DNA from: Holtermannia corniformis
Taxonomy: Eukaryota; Basidiomycota; Tremellomycetes; Holtermanniales
DNA: 64,000 bases
Direction of reading: 5' to 3'
Assembly (NCBI GenBank): GCA_001599935.1
Contig: BCIJ01000005.1
Location: forward strand, 816,379-880,378
This document shows, one piece after another, positions 35,102 to 47,205 of this stretch (position 1 is the stretch's first letter; each line of letters begins with the position of its first letter). The notes beneath the pieces are model-generated. The model saw nothing but the letters and a program-made list of their open reading frames with translations. It ran no database searches and was not told the origin of the DNA. The position numbers were made by a program, and so were the translations under genes.

Positions 35102-38100
35102 CTACCAGAACCCGCCCAAAGCTTGCAAGTCGCTTGCGACCGTGACGGCGTCGGTGCCAATCTGCCGCATCATCTCGCGCTGCGCCGTCGTCGGCTGCAA
35201 CGCAAAGTGGTGTAGGAGCTGCCCATCGAGAATCCCCTTTGACAACGGCTTGGGTACAAGGTCGTTGCGCACCGTCCGGTATGCGCGTGGGTTGAGACCG
35301 GCGACATGCTCGGCGCTGCGGACCATTTGATCTTGAACGAGTTGCAAGCGTTTGTACCGCGCAGGCTTGACGGCCACGAGTGTCGTCAACGAGCCCTCAG
35401 CGGTGCCTGCTTATTAGCAAGGGTTGGCTACTAGGTGATCACTTACCATAGACGATTTGCGTTTGCGGGGCATATTTTTCCTCTTCGGTTCGCCGCCTAG
35501 CGATCGTCAAGGACGCCAAGTGTAGTGCGCCGGCCTGGTATTCTGTTCGGCAGAGCAACCGCTCGCCAGCATTGGTCTCCGGATCTGAGGGGTTAGAACA
35601 GTTACCAGCCACTCTGGCACCTACCAGTTGCATCATACTCGAGCAGGCGCATGATGCTGTGCCGGTCTGACGTGATGAACGCGACTTGACCGTCGTGGAT
35701 GAGAAAGTCGGAAAGGTTGAGCGAGGTTGGCTTCACGTCTTTACTGATTGTTACAAGCTTGTATGGATCCTCCTGTGCCGTGTGAGTTGCACTCTTGGAT
35801 GGGATCGTGCGCACCTGGAAGCCCACGAACCACACGCTCTTGACCATGTCGCTGATGAGAATGAGGTTCTTGAAGACTTTGATGCTGGTCACGTAGAGCA
35901 TGACGTCGAGGAAAGCTAGACCCATGAGGCGCTCGTCATAGTCGAGGCCCTTGACGAAGACCTGCGTTGTTAGCTATATTCAATCAGTGTCAACCAACCT
36001 TGGGCCCGTTCGAGTGGATGAGGTAACCGTTGATATCGGCGAGCGCAGTGACGGGGTTACGGCAATCATCACGCGCGCGCAGCTTGAGTCGAAAGCCGCT
36101 GCCCGGGTCATTGGGATCCGGTACCGTTTCGACCACCTCGAAGATGTAGACCTGCTCCCGTCAGCCTGACTCGAGCACTGTCGACATGTACCCACCCCTC
36201 CACGCGACTGGCGGTCTTCAGCATAGTTGAAGCCAGTCCCTACGGCGATAAAGTCCTTGCGCCCTCCCGGGGTACTTTGCGATTCGAGATTGACGCTCTC
36301 GAGACAGAGGACGATTTCATTCTGCTTGAACTCGAAACTGTAAACGTTAGAATGTGTCAGTAGGATCCAAAATACTCACCCGTCTAATACACGGAAAGGC
36401 TCGGATCCCTGCGACAGCAACTCGAGCGTTCCACGTTCGTTCACCGGCGGAATCAACGTTTCGCCTGAACAAGTCAGCTTATCTCATCTCAGCACACGCG
36501 TGAAAAGTTGACTGACCCTGAGGACCAAGCTGAATCTCGGCTTCCTCATCATACAACTGAAACTTCGACGTCATTGTCGCCGAAGCCACATAATGCGCCG
36601 AAGACGGGTCGTACGTGACGCTCGTGTACGGCCGTTGCATGCGATAGCGGTCACAAGGCATTGCGAATTCAGTATCGAGTTCGGGTGGGAAATAGCAGAT
36701 GAACGTGCCCTGCTTCATCAGCGTTGATCCTGCAGGCACCGGAGGCTCACATCCTCGACGCGGATGAAGTAGTCGCCCATGTTGCCAAGATGAGTCGTCC
36801 GCCCGAACGCCATGGCCGCCTGTTTGAGACCGTATGACCGCACGGGGTGTGCGTCGGACGATAGGATCCAGCATGGCTTTTCACCCGTGATGAATGCGCC
36901 CGTGTGGGTTTCGAGGTTTGCGAAGGGGTGGATGGTGATTGGGATCCGGGTCGACAGCACCTGCGATAGGGACTTGCGAAAGCGGACTGCGAGCGAACGT
37001 CGTGTCTGCGCCGACGCATCAAGGGTGAAGCGCGGCTGGGCCTCGTACACGTTGAGGCGGCCAGAGGCGTGCACAACCTGGCGGTCAGCAAAGTATGTAC
37101 CGAGCAAGCACTCACAAGGCAGAAAGGCCGGAGATTCCGCCTACCCATCGGCAAGAACACCATCTGCCTCACAGGATCCTCCTCCTCACTTACGCTCCGC
37201 GCCTTATCGCCATCATCCGTAAACGATGCCGCCGAGGTCGCGAGACCATCCGAACGCAAAACTAGCGTCAGATCAGGCAGTGCGCGGATCTCAAACGCCC
37301 CAGACGTTGTCAGGCTCGCGAGCCACTGGGTACCTCGACCTGTATCGAGTGCAGACTCCATGCTGGGCTGTTCTGACGTGATGGCGGGCTTCTCGTCCTG
37401 TAGGCGGCGGATCTGGTCTTGTGTGAGCTGGCCGCGGGTCTTGCTGAGCGGTCGGGTCGCTGTCGACGTGGCTTCGTCACCGATAGTCTGCTCGACTGCC
37501 TCGAAAGTCCGGAAGACGCCCGTCACGTCGGCAAACACGTCGATCGCAAAGTAAGCCTGTAAAGTCAGTCACAGCTCAACACCCAGCTCACCCACCTCTT
37601 CCAGATCCGTCTCTCGCACACTTAGAGTCCTCGCAACACTGTCGCCTACCACGAACAGGACTGACCCGTCCGCACGCCGTGCAGCAATATAAGGGTCCGA
37701 GACGCTTGCGGATGCAAAGTCGACCTCGGAGTCATTTACAAGCTCTTGCACCGTCTTGCCCTCTGCATCGTACAGTGTGACCGCGCGCGGCGTGACGATG
37801 ACAAAGCACGAGCGGGAGAACAAGGTCGCGGCCGTGATAGCGACAGAGGAGATTTTTTGGCGGACATCGGGCGTCGCGGCCGTCGATAGAGCATGAATCT
37901 GCAGCAGTGAGTTTGGGCTCTAAATCCTTCGAAAAGACATACGCTGGTAGACTGCCCGTCGGTACTGACGAGTACCGTACTCCTCTCCGCATCCGGCACG
38001 TTCTTGAACAACTTTTGCCCCGTCGGCCGCAAGACTGGCAAGAACCAAGTATTCGTCGCACCGTCGAGCTCGTTGATGTTTCTCCGCTTTGTGATCGGCA

Positions 38101-40182
38101 CTCCACGCTATCATCCGTCAATCAGTCCGCCGGTTCGACCAAGCCACGCACCCGAAAGACGTTGAAGACACCGCCGCCATCCCCTCCGCCCACGACGACG
38201 AGCTGCGGATTCGTACGATGCCCCTTGGGCGTCAGAGCCTGGCCAAAGGCCATGTCGGTGATCCGACCAACGGCTTCAAGGGTATCGTCGACGGAGAGAT
38301 CAAGATCGTAGATTGCATTCGGGTTGACGTGCTTTGCGCCTGCCATGGGGCCTGTCGATGGGACGAGCGCGTCGCCGTAAAGGTCTATAGTGATCAGCAT
38401 GCTTTGGACGGTATCTCGGCAGGGTACCAACCATCGTCGTCGTCAATCTCCATGAGATCGACTTTTGGTTCTTCCTTGGCCACGCCGCCTGCCTCTTCGC
38501 GCTCGACCAGGCGCGCGCGGAGCAGCTTTGAATCGCCCTCTGCACAGCCTACGAACAACAACTCGCCCTCGTCCGTCAAAGCCTTTGCTGTACCCGACGA
38601 CGCAAACGATGATGCACACGGTATCCGCATCGCCTGCGCTTCCGGCTCGACCCGGATCTTTGCGACCGTGCGGCCATCGACCACAAAGCGCACTTGGTGG
38701 ACTCGGCCGGTCACGAGCGTCAACAGCATATCCTTGTCCGAGACGAAGAGGGCACGCGAGCCCTCGAGTGTGAGCCCGAGGTGTTCTGAATCACGCATGT
38801 GAGTGCTGCGCGAGGTATGGCTGAACCAGCCGTTGACGCTGGCGGCGACGCGGTTGCCCGTCTGATCGACGTGAATGATCCCGCTCGTGGTGACGACGAC
38901 GACACCGCCGATGTCTTTGGGTGCCGCGACCATGTACAGCGAGTCGCTCGGCAGGCCTTCGGCTTTGGTCAGGAGTGGGTACGAGCTGCCGGATGCGAGG
39001 TCAAAGGTGCGGATCTCGACGATGAACGTGTCGCGCGCGGTATGGAGTCGGCCGGACCATGTCTGGACCGGTGCGTACAGGAACGCGATGGTTGGTGAGT
39101 GGAATCCGGGGAGAAAGAGGATGTCGGTCAGGTTGCGGAGAGCGGGCGACATGTCGGCTAGCGGGAGCGCAAACGAGGGGGAATATGGCACCTCGCTGTA
39201 CGTGTGAGGTCGAGCTATAGCCTGGGCAAAGGACTGACCGGCCAAAGGACGCTCCCGCATCGTCTGCGAAATCGCTCACTTCCTGGAGCAGCGGCAAGAC
39301 GGCCAATGTATCCTCTGGCAAAGTCAATACGGCCACTCGCGAAAGTGGGTCAGCGCGGAGGATGGGCGTATAGGCTGTCAAATCGCCGTTGGCCTGTCGC
39401 TGTCAGACTTGAGGGCGCGACGCAGCTCATGACTGACCACTTGTGGACACCGCTCGTAGGTGTGTAGGCTAACGGTCGCAATGTCGCCCTGGGACCATTC
39501 GAGGATTGCCATCTATGGGTTTGTTAGTCTTTGAGATGGATTGGTAAGTCGGATCAGACGCAGCGGAGCGCAACTGCAAAGCACCCTGCGGCGGGCGAGA
39601 CTGTTGGCGCGCTCGCAACCGACATCATCGCTGCCCCCTGCCTGCTCATCGACCCAACCGCGAACCCACCTTTGCATCCCTGAACGCGATCAAGACCCTG
39701 TCCAATCCATCGACCGCACTCTCGAGTGTTCTGAGCGCAGCCAAGCCGGTGACGTGACCATGGAGGGTATGGCTCGCAAGCAGATGCAGCCGGTTGGTCG
39801 TCTTAGTTTTGAGCGGCGCTCGCTGTGGTTGTCAGTGGCGGCTTGTAGACTGGACCGGGCCACTCACATGAGGTGGTTCCGAGTCGAAGAAGCCATCATC
39901 CATTGCCTGGTCGCCAGCATACAGCTCTTGCTTTTGCACCTGCTCGACCGCGTCCTCATCCTCGTCCTGTCCATCGTCCTGCTCGACTTCGATCTGTTGT
40001 CTGATCTCGAACACGCGCAGATCCTGTGCACCGGCGACGACGAGGTTGCCAATGACGCTGATGGCCGAGCTGGCGGCGGTCGGGGTTGGGAATGGGTAGA
40101 TTGTGGATGGGGTAAAGTGGGCGAGATAGAGCGAGTGGTGGATGGTCGAGGACGGAAGCAGGGTCTGGTGGAAAGCCTGCAT
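35102..40182 (-). CDS. CFT1: CFT1/CPSF160, cleavage and polyadenylation factor subunit
   Basis: Large beta-propeller scaffold of the mRNA 3'-end processing machinery. The start at 40182 gives MQAFHQTLLPSSTIHHSLY. Splicing then gives NRLHLLASHTLHGHVTGLAA and VLIAFRDAK-MAILEWSQGDI, which is the conserved N-terminal propeller of CFT1. The middle is long and divergent. The C-terminal CPSF-A region has FLDVMLYVTSIKVFKNLILI, FLIHDGQVAFITSD, LLCRTEYQAGA, and KRLQLVQDQMVR with HVAGLNPRAYRTVRND. It ends RQIGTDAVTVASDLQALGGFW at 35102. DDB1 and SAP130 share the fold, but these motifs and the N-terminus favour CFT1. There are many short introns. Confidence 0.9.
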
Positions 40183-40514
40183 GGTGACCAATCCGCGCGA
40201 GCAGTGGAGGAGCGCTCGAGAGTGGTTGCTGTGCCGACACGATGCGATCCAACGCTGGTGCTGGTGCTCGTCTCGGAATTGTGACCTGTGCCTGACTGCA
40301 GCGCGCCTATTACCGCCTTCTTTCGTGCGCCTACAAATCCACCGGCGCGCCTAAACCACCGCGTCATGCTACTAACACTGCCAACCGCCCGTCGCCAATA
40401 GGAGCGCTGCTTTTGGCCTTTTCGATCCCGCTCCGTCTCGAGCACCGCGCCGGCCACCACCACACCACCTTCCCCCTCCTCCCCGCCGCAACCGCCAAAA
40501 CACCACTCTTCGCA
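40183..40514. promoter_or_regulatory. Divergent CFT1/CYT1 intergenic region
   Basis: 332 bp between the two start codons. The last ~60 bp before the CYT1 ATG are a C/A- and C/T-rich tract (about 40450-40500) such as often surrounds transcription starts in GC-rich fungi. No RNA gene or ORF of note is seen. Confidence 0.4.
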
Positions 40515-42804
40515 ATGCTCTCGAGCGCACTCCGACGCGCTACAGTGGTCGCCAAGCAGGTCCAGGTACGTGCCCTCGAGGCCAGGCGGTCAACGTCGGG
40601 AGGAATCGCTCGAGCTGACCGGGTGCTCCTTCTTGCTTGGCTTGGCTTGCTCCCTCCTTGGTATCGCGCAAATCGAATGGATTGGTCGATTGGTTTCATG
40701 CTGGATCATCAATCGGATGCGGTGCGGAATCCCATCGACACTTTACTTTGGTACGGACCTATCAACATTCTTCTCTTCGTCAACCAACGCACATCTTCGT
40801 CTCTATCTACGCCCTATGTCGTAATAGCCTCGCTTCGCCTCGACCCAGGCGACCACTGCTGTGCGTCTGCTCCATCGATCGATCCAACAGGCTGACACGT
40901 CCAACAGGCGCCCTCGCGCACTGTGCTCGCAGCCGCAACCGCCCTCTCGGCCGGCTCGATTGCATGGTACACCAACCTGTACGGCCTTCCAGGCCTGCAA
41001 GAGGCTAGTGCCAACACGGCGGCTGAGGACGGTCTTCACCCCGCTCAGTTTCCTTGGGCTCACAAGGGGTTAGTCTCTCTTGAGACCAGAGCAACATGGG
41101 CTGATGACGGGATAGCTACCTCGACAGCTTTGACCACAGCTCTATCCGTCGTGGCTACCAAGTCTACCGCGAGGTTTGTGTCTCCCTAGCTCTTTCGCCT
41201 CCAAGCCAAACTACTCACGCCGCTCGCACAGGTCTGCTCAGCATGTCACTCGCTAGACCGCATCGCCTGGCGCAACCTCGTCGGCGTCTCGCACACGGTC
41301 GACGAAGTCAAGGCGATGGCGGAAGAGGTCGAATACAAGGATGGCCCCAACGACGAGGGAGAAATGTTTGACCGCCCGTGAGTCCATTCGACCTCGTTTG
41401 CACTCAATGGCTTGGGGTTCGTACTGGACTGGCGGGGGTCCCCTGCAACCTTTCGGTGTCTGGCGCACCTAGCGCGATCCCGCAGACACGTCGCTGAATG
41501 TAGCGCGGTGTTTGTGGGCTTCCCAGGGGCGCGCTTTTGATATCGTGTGGACATTGACGGTACGAGATCCCTGCCCGTCGTGGCCGTGATTCCCGCCGAC
41601 GCACTATCCGTACCCTGCACGCGTGAGCTTCGTGACGGGTTCGCGGACTGTAATCTATGCTCGGACCGCGTCACGAGTCGATGTGCACAGACTGATCAGA
41701 TGGCTGAACCGCATCTGACATCTTGGTTGGAGCCCATCCACCGTCACGAGATTGCTCTGCGCGCTGGATTGAATGAGCCATCTGTTGAGGAGCTCGTTGA
41801 GCTACTTGCCGGATGGCACCAAAGCCAGCGCATGTCATAAGGCCGAGATCATGAAAGATCTCCAGCAAGATGACGGCGGGATCTCTCGCATGGCTATGCC
41901 GCGATCACAGCTCGAGGTCGGACACGAGATCGAGACCGCTGCGGCGCACGAAAGTGCAGAAGACGGGCCGTGACTGGCTAGCTAGACGAAGCTGGTTGCA
42001 TCTGCCGCCAAGTCCCTCTTGTGTTGCAGATGGTCGAATCCATGGACGCGAACATGCGCCTGTTTGGCTTTCGACATTGCCGAGGCGGTTATGAGGGCTC
42101 GCACCAGAATTCGCCCTCCTACTGTGACCTTTGCACACTGGCTCGACTGGCGTGACAAGTCGTTTCCTCTAGCTCTTGCTGACACCCCACAGAGGCAAGC
42201 TTGCCGACTACATGCCCCCTCCCTACGCCAACGACGAGGCGGCCCGTGCCGGTAACGCCGGTGCTTTGCCTCCTGATCTCTCCTTGATGGTCAAGGCCCG
42301 CCACGGTGGTGCTGTAAGCCTCGCAACGATCTCGTAGCCACGGCTGATCCCTCAGGACTATGTCTACTCGTTGCTGACCGGCTACGTCGACCCTCCCCCC
42401 GGCGTCAACGTCCCCGAGGGCATGAACTACAACCCGTGAGCGGCTCTTGTCTGCGTGTCCGACGTCGAGCTGACAGCGCAGCTACTTCCCCGGTGGCGGC
42501 ATCGCCATGGCCCGGGTATTGTACGATGGTCTCGTCGAGTATGACGACGGCACGCCCGCCACGACGTCGCAAATGGCAAAGGACGTGACAACGTTCCTTG
42601 CGTGGACGGCCGAGCCCGAGCTCGACCAGCGCAAGAAGATGGGCATGCAAGCCGTCATCATCCTCTCAACCATGACGGCCATCTCACTCTACGTCAAGCG
42701 GTTCAAGTGGACGTCTGTCAAGAACAGGAAGCTCTAGTGAGTCATCTCCCTGTCACCCCGACAAGACTGACGGTCGCAGCTACAACCCACCAAAGTCGCA
42801 CTAG
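40515..42804 (+). CDS. CYT1: Cytochrome c1, complex III
   Basis: Heme subunit of the mitochondrial bc1 complex, passing electrons to cytochrome c. Eight exons (40515-40565, 40908-41068, 41116-41173, 41232-41377, 42193-42313, 42356-42435, 42482-42736, 42780-42804) join to 298 residues with consistent phases. An Arg-rich, Ser/Ala-rich presequence is followed by a hydrophobic sorting segment. Heme is bound through CSACH (Cys92, Cys95, His96), and the axial Met is in [12 protein letters not shown] (Met215). [13 protein letters not shown] and a C-terminal membrane anchor ([16 protein letters not shown]) match the family. Two introns are unusually long for this window: the first (342 bp) and the fourth (815 bp). 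Its 3' end faces PYC. Confidence 0.97.
41378..42192 (+). other. Exceptional 815-bp intron of CYT1
   Basis: The donor GTGAGT at 41378 and acceptor ACCCCACAG ending at 42192 are fixed by reading frame on both sides ([15 protein letters not shown]). Other introns in the window are about 36-60 nt. Within it, ATG at 41701 opens a 46-codon frame ([20 protein letters not shown]...) and ATG at 41851 a further 40-codon frame. GAGATC-ATGAAA-GATCTC (41845-41862) is a small perfect hairpin. I could not identify a tRNA or a convincing C/D or H/ACA snoRNA. It may hold a nested small gene or nothing. Confidence 0.6.
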
Positions 42805-42923
42805 GCACAGTCTGCTTGTCTCGTCGCATGCAGATGAATGCTCAATCAGATTCTACCGTCATACATTTTCACTGCTGCCAATCTGCCAACCTATCATCAC
42901 CACGAAAACTGAAACGGAACCTT

Positions 42924-45900
42924 CTAGTGCGAGTGCAGCTCGACGCACAGGTCGCCCTGCGCTAGCGAGTCGTTCTCCTTGACGAGCACGCGCTTGACCT
43001 TGCCCGAGACGGGCGACGAGACGACCGACTCCATCTGGGCGGTGTCAGGGTTGATCTCAGGTAGCGCGGAACACTCACCTTCATGGCCGAAAGGACACAG
43101 AGAGGGTCACCGGCCTTGACGTCTTGGCCCTCCTTGACGCGGACGTCGACGACGACGCCGGCCATGGGCGAACCAACACTTCCCGGTTCGCTCGAAGCCT
43201 TTTCACGCGCAACGTGTTCAATCGCCGCCTCGCGATCTTCAATCACGACGGCGCGGACTTCACCGTTGAGCTCGAAGAAGCACTCGCGCGTGCCCTTGTT
43301 GAGATCGAGCTGGCCGACGGCGAGCAGCTTGACGCTGAGCGTCTTGCCCTTTTCGATCGAGATGAGGATCTCTTCGTTGAGCTTGGGCTTGCCGAGGAAG
43401 TAGCGAGTCGGGACGACGCTGAGGGATCAGCCCAGGTCGAGAAACAGACTGTTACCCACCTGAGATCACCGTAGCGCTCGACAAACGTCTGGAACTCTTC
43501 AAACACCTTGGGGTACATGCAGTAGCTCGCGACGTCGGTGTCGGTGATGCCCTTGCCGTACTTTTCCCGGAGCTCGGCCTTGATCTTCTTAAAGTCGAGC
43601 GGCTTCATGCTGAGACCCGGGCGTTGGTCGATGCGCGGCTTGTCGCGGATGATCTGAGAGCGCAGAGGCTCGGGGAAGCCACCGTACGGTTGACCGAGGT
43701 AACCCTGGAAGAACTCTACGACCGACGACGGGAAGTCAAGAGTCGAAGCCTTGTTGAGCACGTCTTGCTTGGACAGCGAGTTGGAGACCATGAACTGGGC
43801 AAAGTCGCCGACGACCTTGGACGACGGCGTGACCTTGATGATGTCGCCGCACTGCAATGTTAGATGGGTCGTCTGCGCAGGTGGCCACTCACAAGCTGGT
43901 TGGCCTCGATATACTTTTTCTTGATCTCACTCCACTGCGTGCCGAGGCCGAGCTGGGACGCCTGGAACTGCAGGTTGGTGTATTGCCTGGGTTGTCAGCT
44001 GGGCTCCTGCGCATGCGAGCGACTCACCCGCCGGGCATCTCGTGGTCAAACACGCCAGAGTCGGACGCGCGGACGTTGGCCTCAAAGCAGCCGTAGAGCA
44101 TACGGATCTGGCTCCAGTAGAGGTTGAGGGCCTGGATGTCCTCGTGGCGGATACCGGTGCCGAGGTGGGTCTGCTCGAGGGCCGAGCAGACGGCGCCCAT
44201 GGCCGGTTGCGAAGTCAAACCGGAGAAGACTGCTTGTCAGCGGGGGTGATGTTCCGGCACAAACTCACCATCGATAGCAACGTCTACAACGTCGGCGCCA
44301 GCGGCAGCACAGGCAATCATGCTGGCAGCAGCAATACCAGCCGTGTCGTGCGAGTGAACGTGGATCGGCAAGTCGGGGTGAGCTTTGCGGATCGCGCCAA
44401 TCAAGCTGGATCGTCAGCAGAATCCGACAGACGTTGGCTTACATCTTGGCAGCCTCGGGCTTGAGCAGACCAGCCATGTCCTTGATGCCGAGGACGTGGA
44501 TGCCCTCCTTGACGAGCTGGTTGGTGAGGTTGAGGTAGTACTCGAGCGTGTACTTTGTCTTGGTCGGGTCGGCCACGTCACCAGAGTAGCAGATGGCGGC
44601 TTCGACGACACCGCCTGCCTTCTTGGCAGCATCGATACCCAGCTTCATGTTTTCGACATAGTTGAGCGAGCTGCGGCGTTAGCCGGTTGAGGAGACTAGG
44701 AGGGACTCACTCAAAGACACGGAAGATGTCGAGACCGTTCTCGACGGCCTTCTTGGAGAACTCGTAGATGGCATTGTCACTGTGGGTGAGCTAGGTTTTA
44801 CAGCACTAGAAAACTTACGGGTAAGAGGTGTAGCCGACGGCGTTGGCACCACGAACGAGCGCCTGAAGGGGAATGTTGGGCACGAGCTTGCGAAGCGTGC
44901 GCTGCGCGAGTCAGTCAAGCTCCAAACTAGGGCCTCGACGCACGAGACGGTCCCAAGGGTCCTCGTAGAGGAAGCGCATGGCGACGTCAAATGTGGCACC
45001 GCCCCAGCACTCGAGCGAGTAGGCGTTGGCAAGCGCGTACGAGGTCTCCTTTGCAATGTTGGCCATGTCGATGGTACGCAGCCGGGTCGCGAGGAGCGAT
45101 TGGTGGGCGTCACGCCAGGTGGTGTCCATGATGAGCTGCGGGGTGAGCAACGCCTTGCGACTGGTATAAACTTACGGTACCGGGGTACGCGCGGATCGCT
45201 TTGGCAAAGCCCTCGGGTCCCTCCTTGAGGATGACGTTGCGCCAGCCAACTTGGCACGGCTGCGAGACGTCAAGAGGCTTGCTGGGGTCCTCGCGGTCCT
45301 TGAAGGTCGGGATCACGGCGTCCTCGGACAGACCCGGCTCGCCCGACTGGCCCTTGATCGAAGAGCCGTTGACGGCCACGTCGCCGAGGTAGGCGAGGAG
45401 CTTTTGGGCCCGGTTCTGCGACGTCATGAGCTTGAACAGCTCGGGCGTGTCGTCGATAAACGTCGTCCACGTCTTGCCAGACTCGAACACGGGGTGGGTG
45501 AGCAGTCGGATCAAGAACGGGATGTTGGTCTGCCGGGTTAGCAGTGTCCTGTAGGGAGGCTGTGCTCACCTTGACGCCGCGGATACGGAACTCGATGAGC
45601 GCACGGAGCATCTTGCGGCGCGCGACTTCGTACGTCGCGCCCGAGACGGAGCACTTGACGAGCAGCGAGTCGTAGTGGGGCTACGCTGTCAGCAGGGTCG
45701 AGCCTCGGCGTACACTCACCGTAATCTGAGCACCGGCAAAGCCCGAGCTGGCATCGAGGCGAACACCGTTACCGCCCGCACTACGGTAGACTTCAATCTT
45801 GCCCGTGTCGGGCTGGAACCCAGCAGCGGCATCTTCGGTCGTGATGCGGCACTGAATGGCGTACCCACGGCGGTGGATCGTCTCTTGCGAGAGCCCGAGC

Positions 45901-47205
45901 GCGGCGAGGGTGACGCCGCCGGCAATCTGGATCTGCGCGGCGACAATGTCGATCCCGGTGATCTCCTCGGTGATCGTGTGCTCGACCTGGATACGCGGGT
46001 TGATCTCGATAAAGTAGTGGCGGCCCTGCTGGTCGACGAGGAACTCTGCCGTACCGGCGTTGCGGTAGTTGACGGCGCGCGCGAGCTTGATGGCGTCGGC
46101 GAGGATGGCTTGACGAATGGGCTCGTCGAGGTGGGTGGCGGGTGCGACCTCGACAACCTTTTGGTGACGACGCTGGACGGAGCAATCGCGTTCAAACAGG
46201 TGGACAACGTTGCCTTCGCCGTCGGCGAGCAGCTGGACTTCAATGTGGCGCGGGTGGTCGAGGAAGCCTGTGTGTGTGAGCTTGAGCTCACTGTAGCGAT
46301 CTCGACGTACGTTCGATGAAGACGGTACCGTCGCCAAACGCCGCCTTGGCTTCCGACACGGCGCGCTCAAAGTTCTCCTTGAACGACGCCTGGTCACGCA
46401 CGACACGCATGCCACGACCACCGCCACCCATGGCAGCCTTGATGATGACGGGGAAGCCGTGCTCTTCGATAAAGGACGCAGCAAGGTCGTAAGACGCGAC
46501 GGGACCGGGCGTACCGGGCACGACGGGCACCTGGGTCTTGATAGCCAGCGTACGGGCCTTGGTCTTGTCACCGAGCGCATCGATCGTCTCGGGTCGGGGA
46601 CCAATGAAGGCGATGCCGGCCGCTTCGACCTTTGCCGCAAACTCGGCGTTCTCACTGAGGAAGCCGTAGCCTGGGTGGATCATGTCGACGCCGTGCTCGA
46701 GGGCGATGCGGATAATGTCGTCCTGCGAGAGGTAGGCTGCGACCGGGGACAAGCCCTTGCCGACCTGGTAGGATTCATCCGACTTGTAGCGGTGAGCCGA
46801 CTGCCTGTCTTCGAGCGAGTAGATGGCCACGGTGGACATTGCGAGCTCGTGCGCGGTCCGGAACACACGAATGGCGATTTCCTGTCAGAGTGAGCGGGGG
46901 TGGATAGTCTGGCACACGACTCACACCGCGGTTGGCGACCAGCACCTTTTTCAACGGACCGCCATGGCCGGCCTGCTTCTTGCGGAGGGTGTGGATGCTG
47001 CGAGGATGAGTACGAGTCTGGAGAGGGTGGCAGGACGGACGTGTTGGCTGGGCTACCCGGTGTCCCTGGTGTCCCGGGAGCCGAGTGGTCGAGGTGGAGC
47101 TTGTGGGACCACGCTTCGATCTGTGCAGTGTGAGTGAAAGGGGTCCTAGCGACGTGCGATGGGGTGGAACCCAGTGCGGCTGGCACTCACGGCGGACTCG
47201 GGCAT
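42924..47205 (-). CDS. PYC1: Pyruvate carboxylase
   Basis: Biotin enzyme making oxaloacetate from pyruvate, bicarbonate and ATP; cytosolic in most fungi, and no clear mitochondrial presequence is seen. The start at 47205 gives MPESA, then a [14 protein letters not shown] leader and, through a probable small intron, [24 protein letters not shown]. Biotin carboxylase: [19 protein letters not shown]-grasp Gly loop [13 protein letters not shown], and [15 protein letters not shown]. Carboxyltransferase: [19 protein letters not shown] and [18 protein letters not shown]. The C-terminal biotin domain has [16 protein letters not shown], with an intron (about 43034-43078) directly after the biotinyl-Lys codon, and ends LCVELHSH at 42924. 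About 1,190 residues. Confidence 0.96.

Noticed and set aside
39541..40284. 247-codon plus-strand frame
   Set aside because: Covers the CFT1 N-terminal exons and introns on the opposite strand; CFT1 motifs decide the strand.
41378..42192. Box C/D or H/ACA snoRNA in the long CYT1 intron
   Set aside because: No RTGATGA/CTGA pair in a terminal stem and no ANANNA/ACA arrangement was seen.
45681..46655. 324-codon minus-strand frame around the PYC biotin carboxylase
   Set aside because: Partly real: the segment near 46265-45720 is PYC coding, but the upstream part is another frame beyond an intron. It is not a separate gene.
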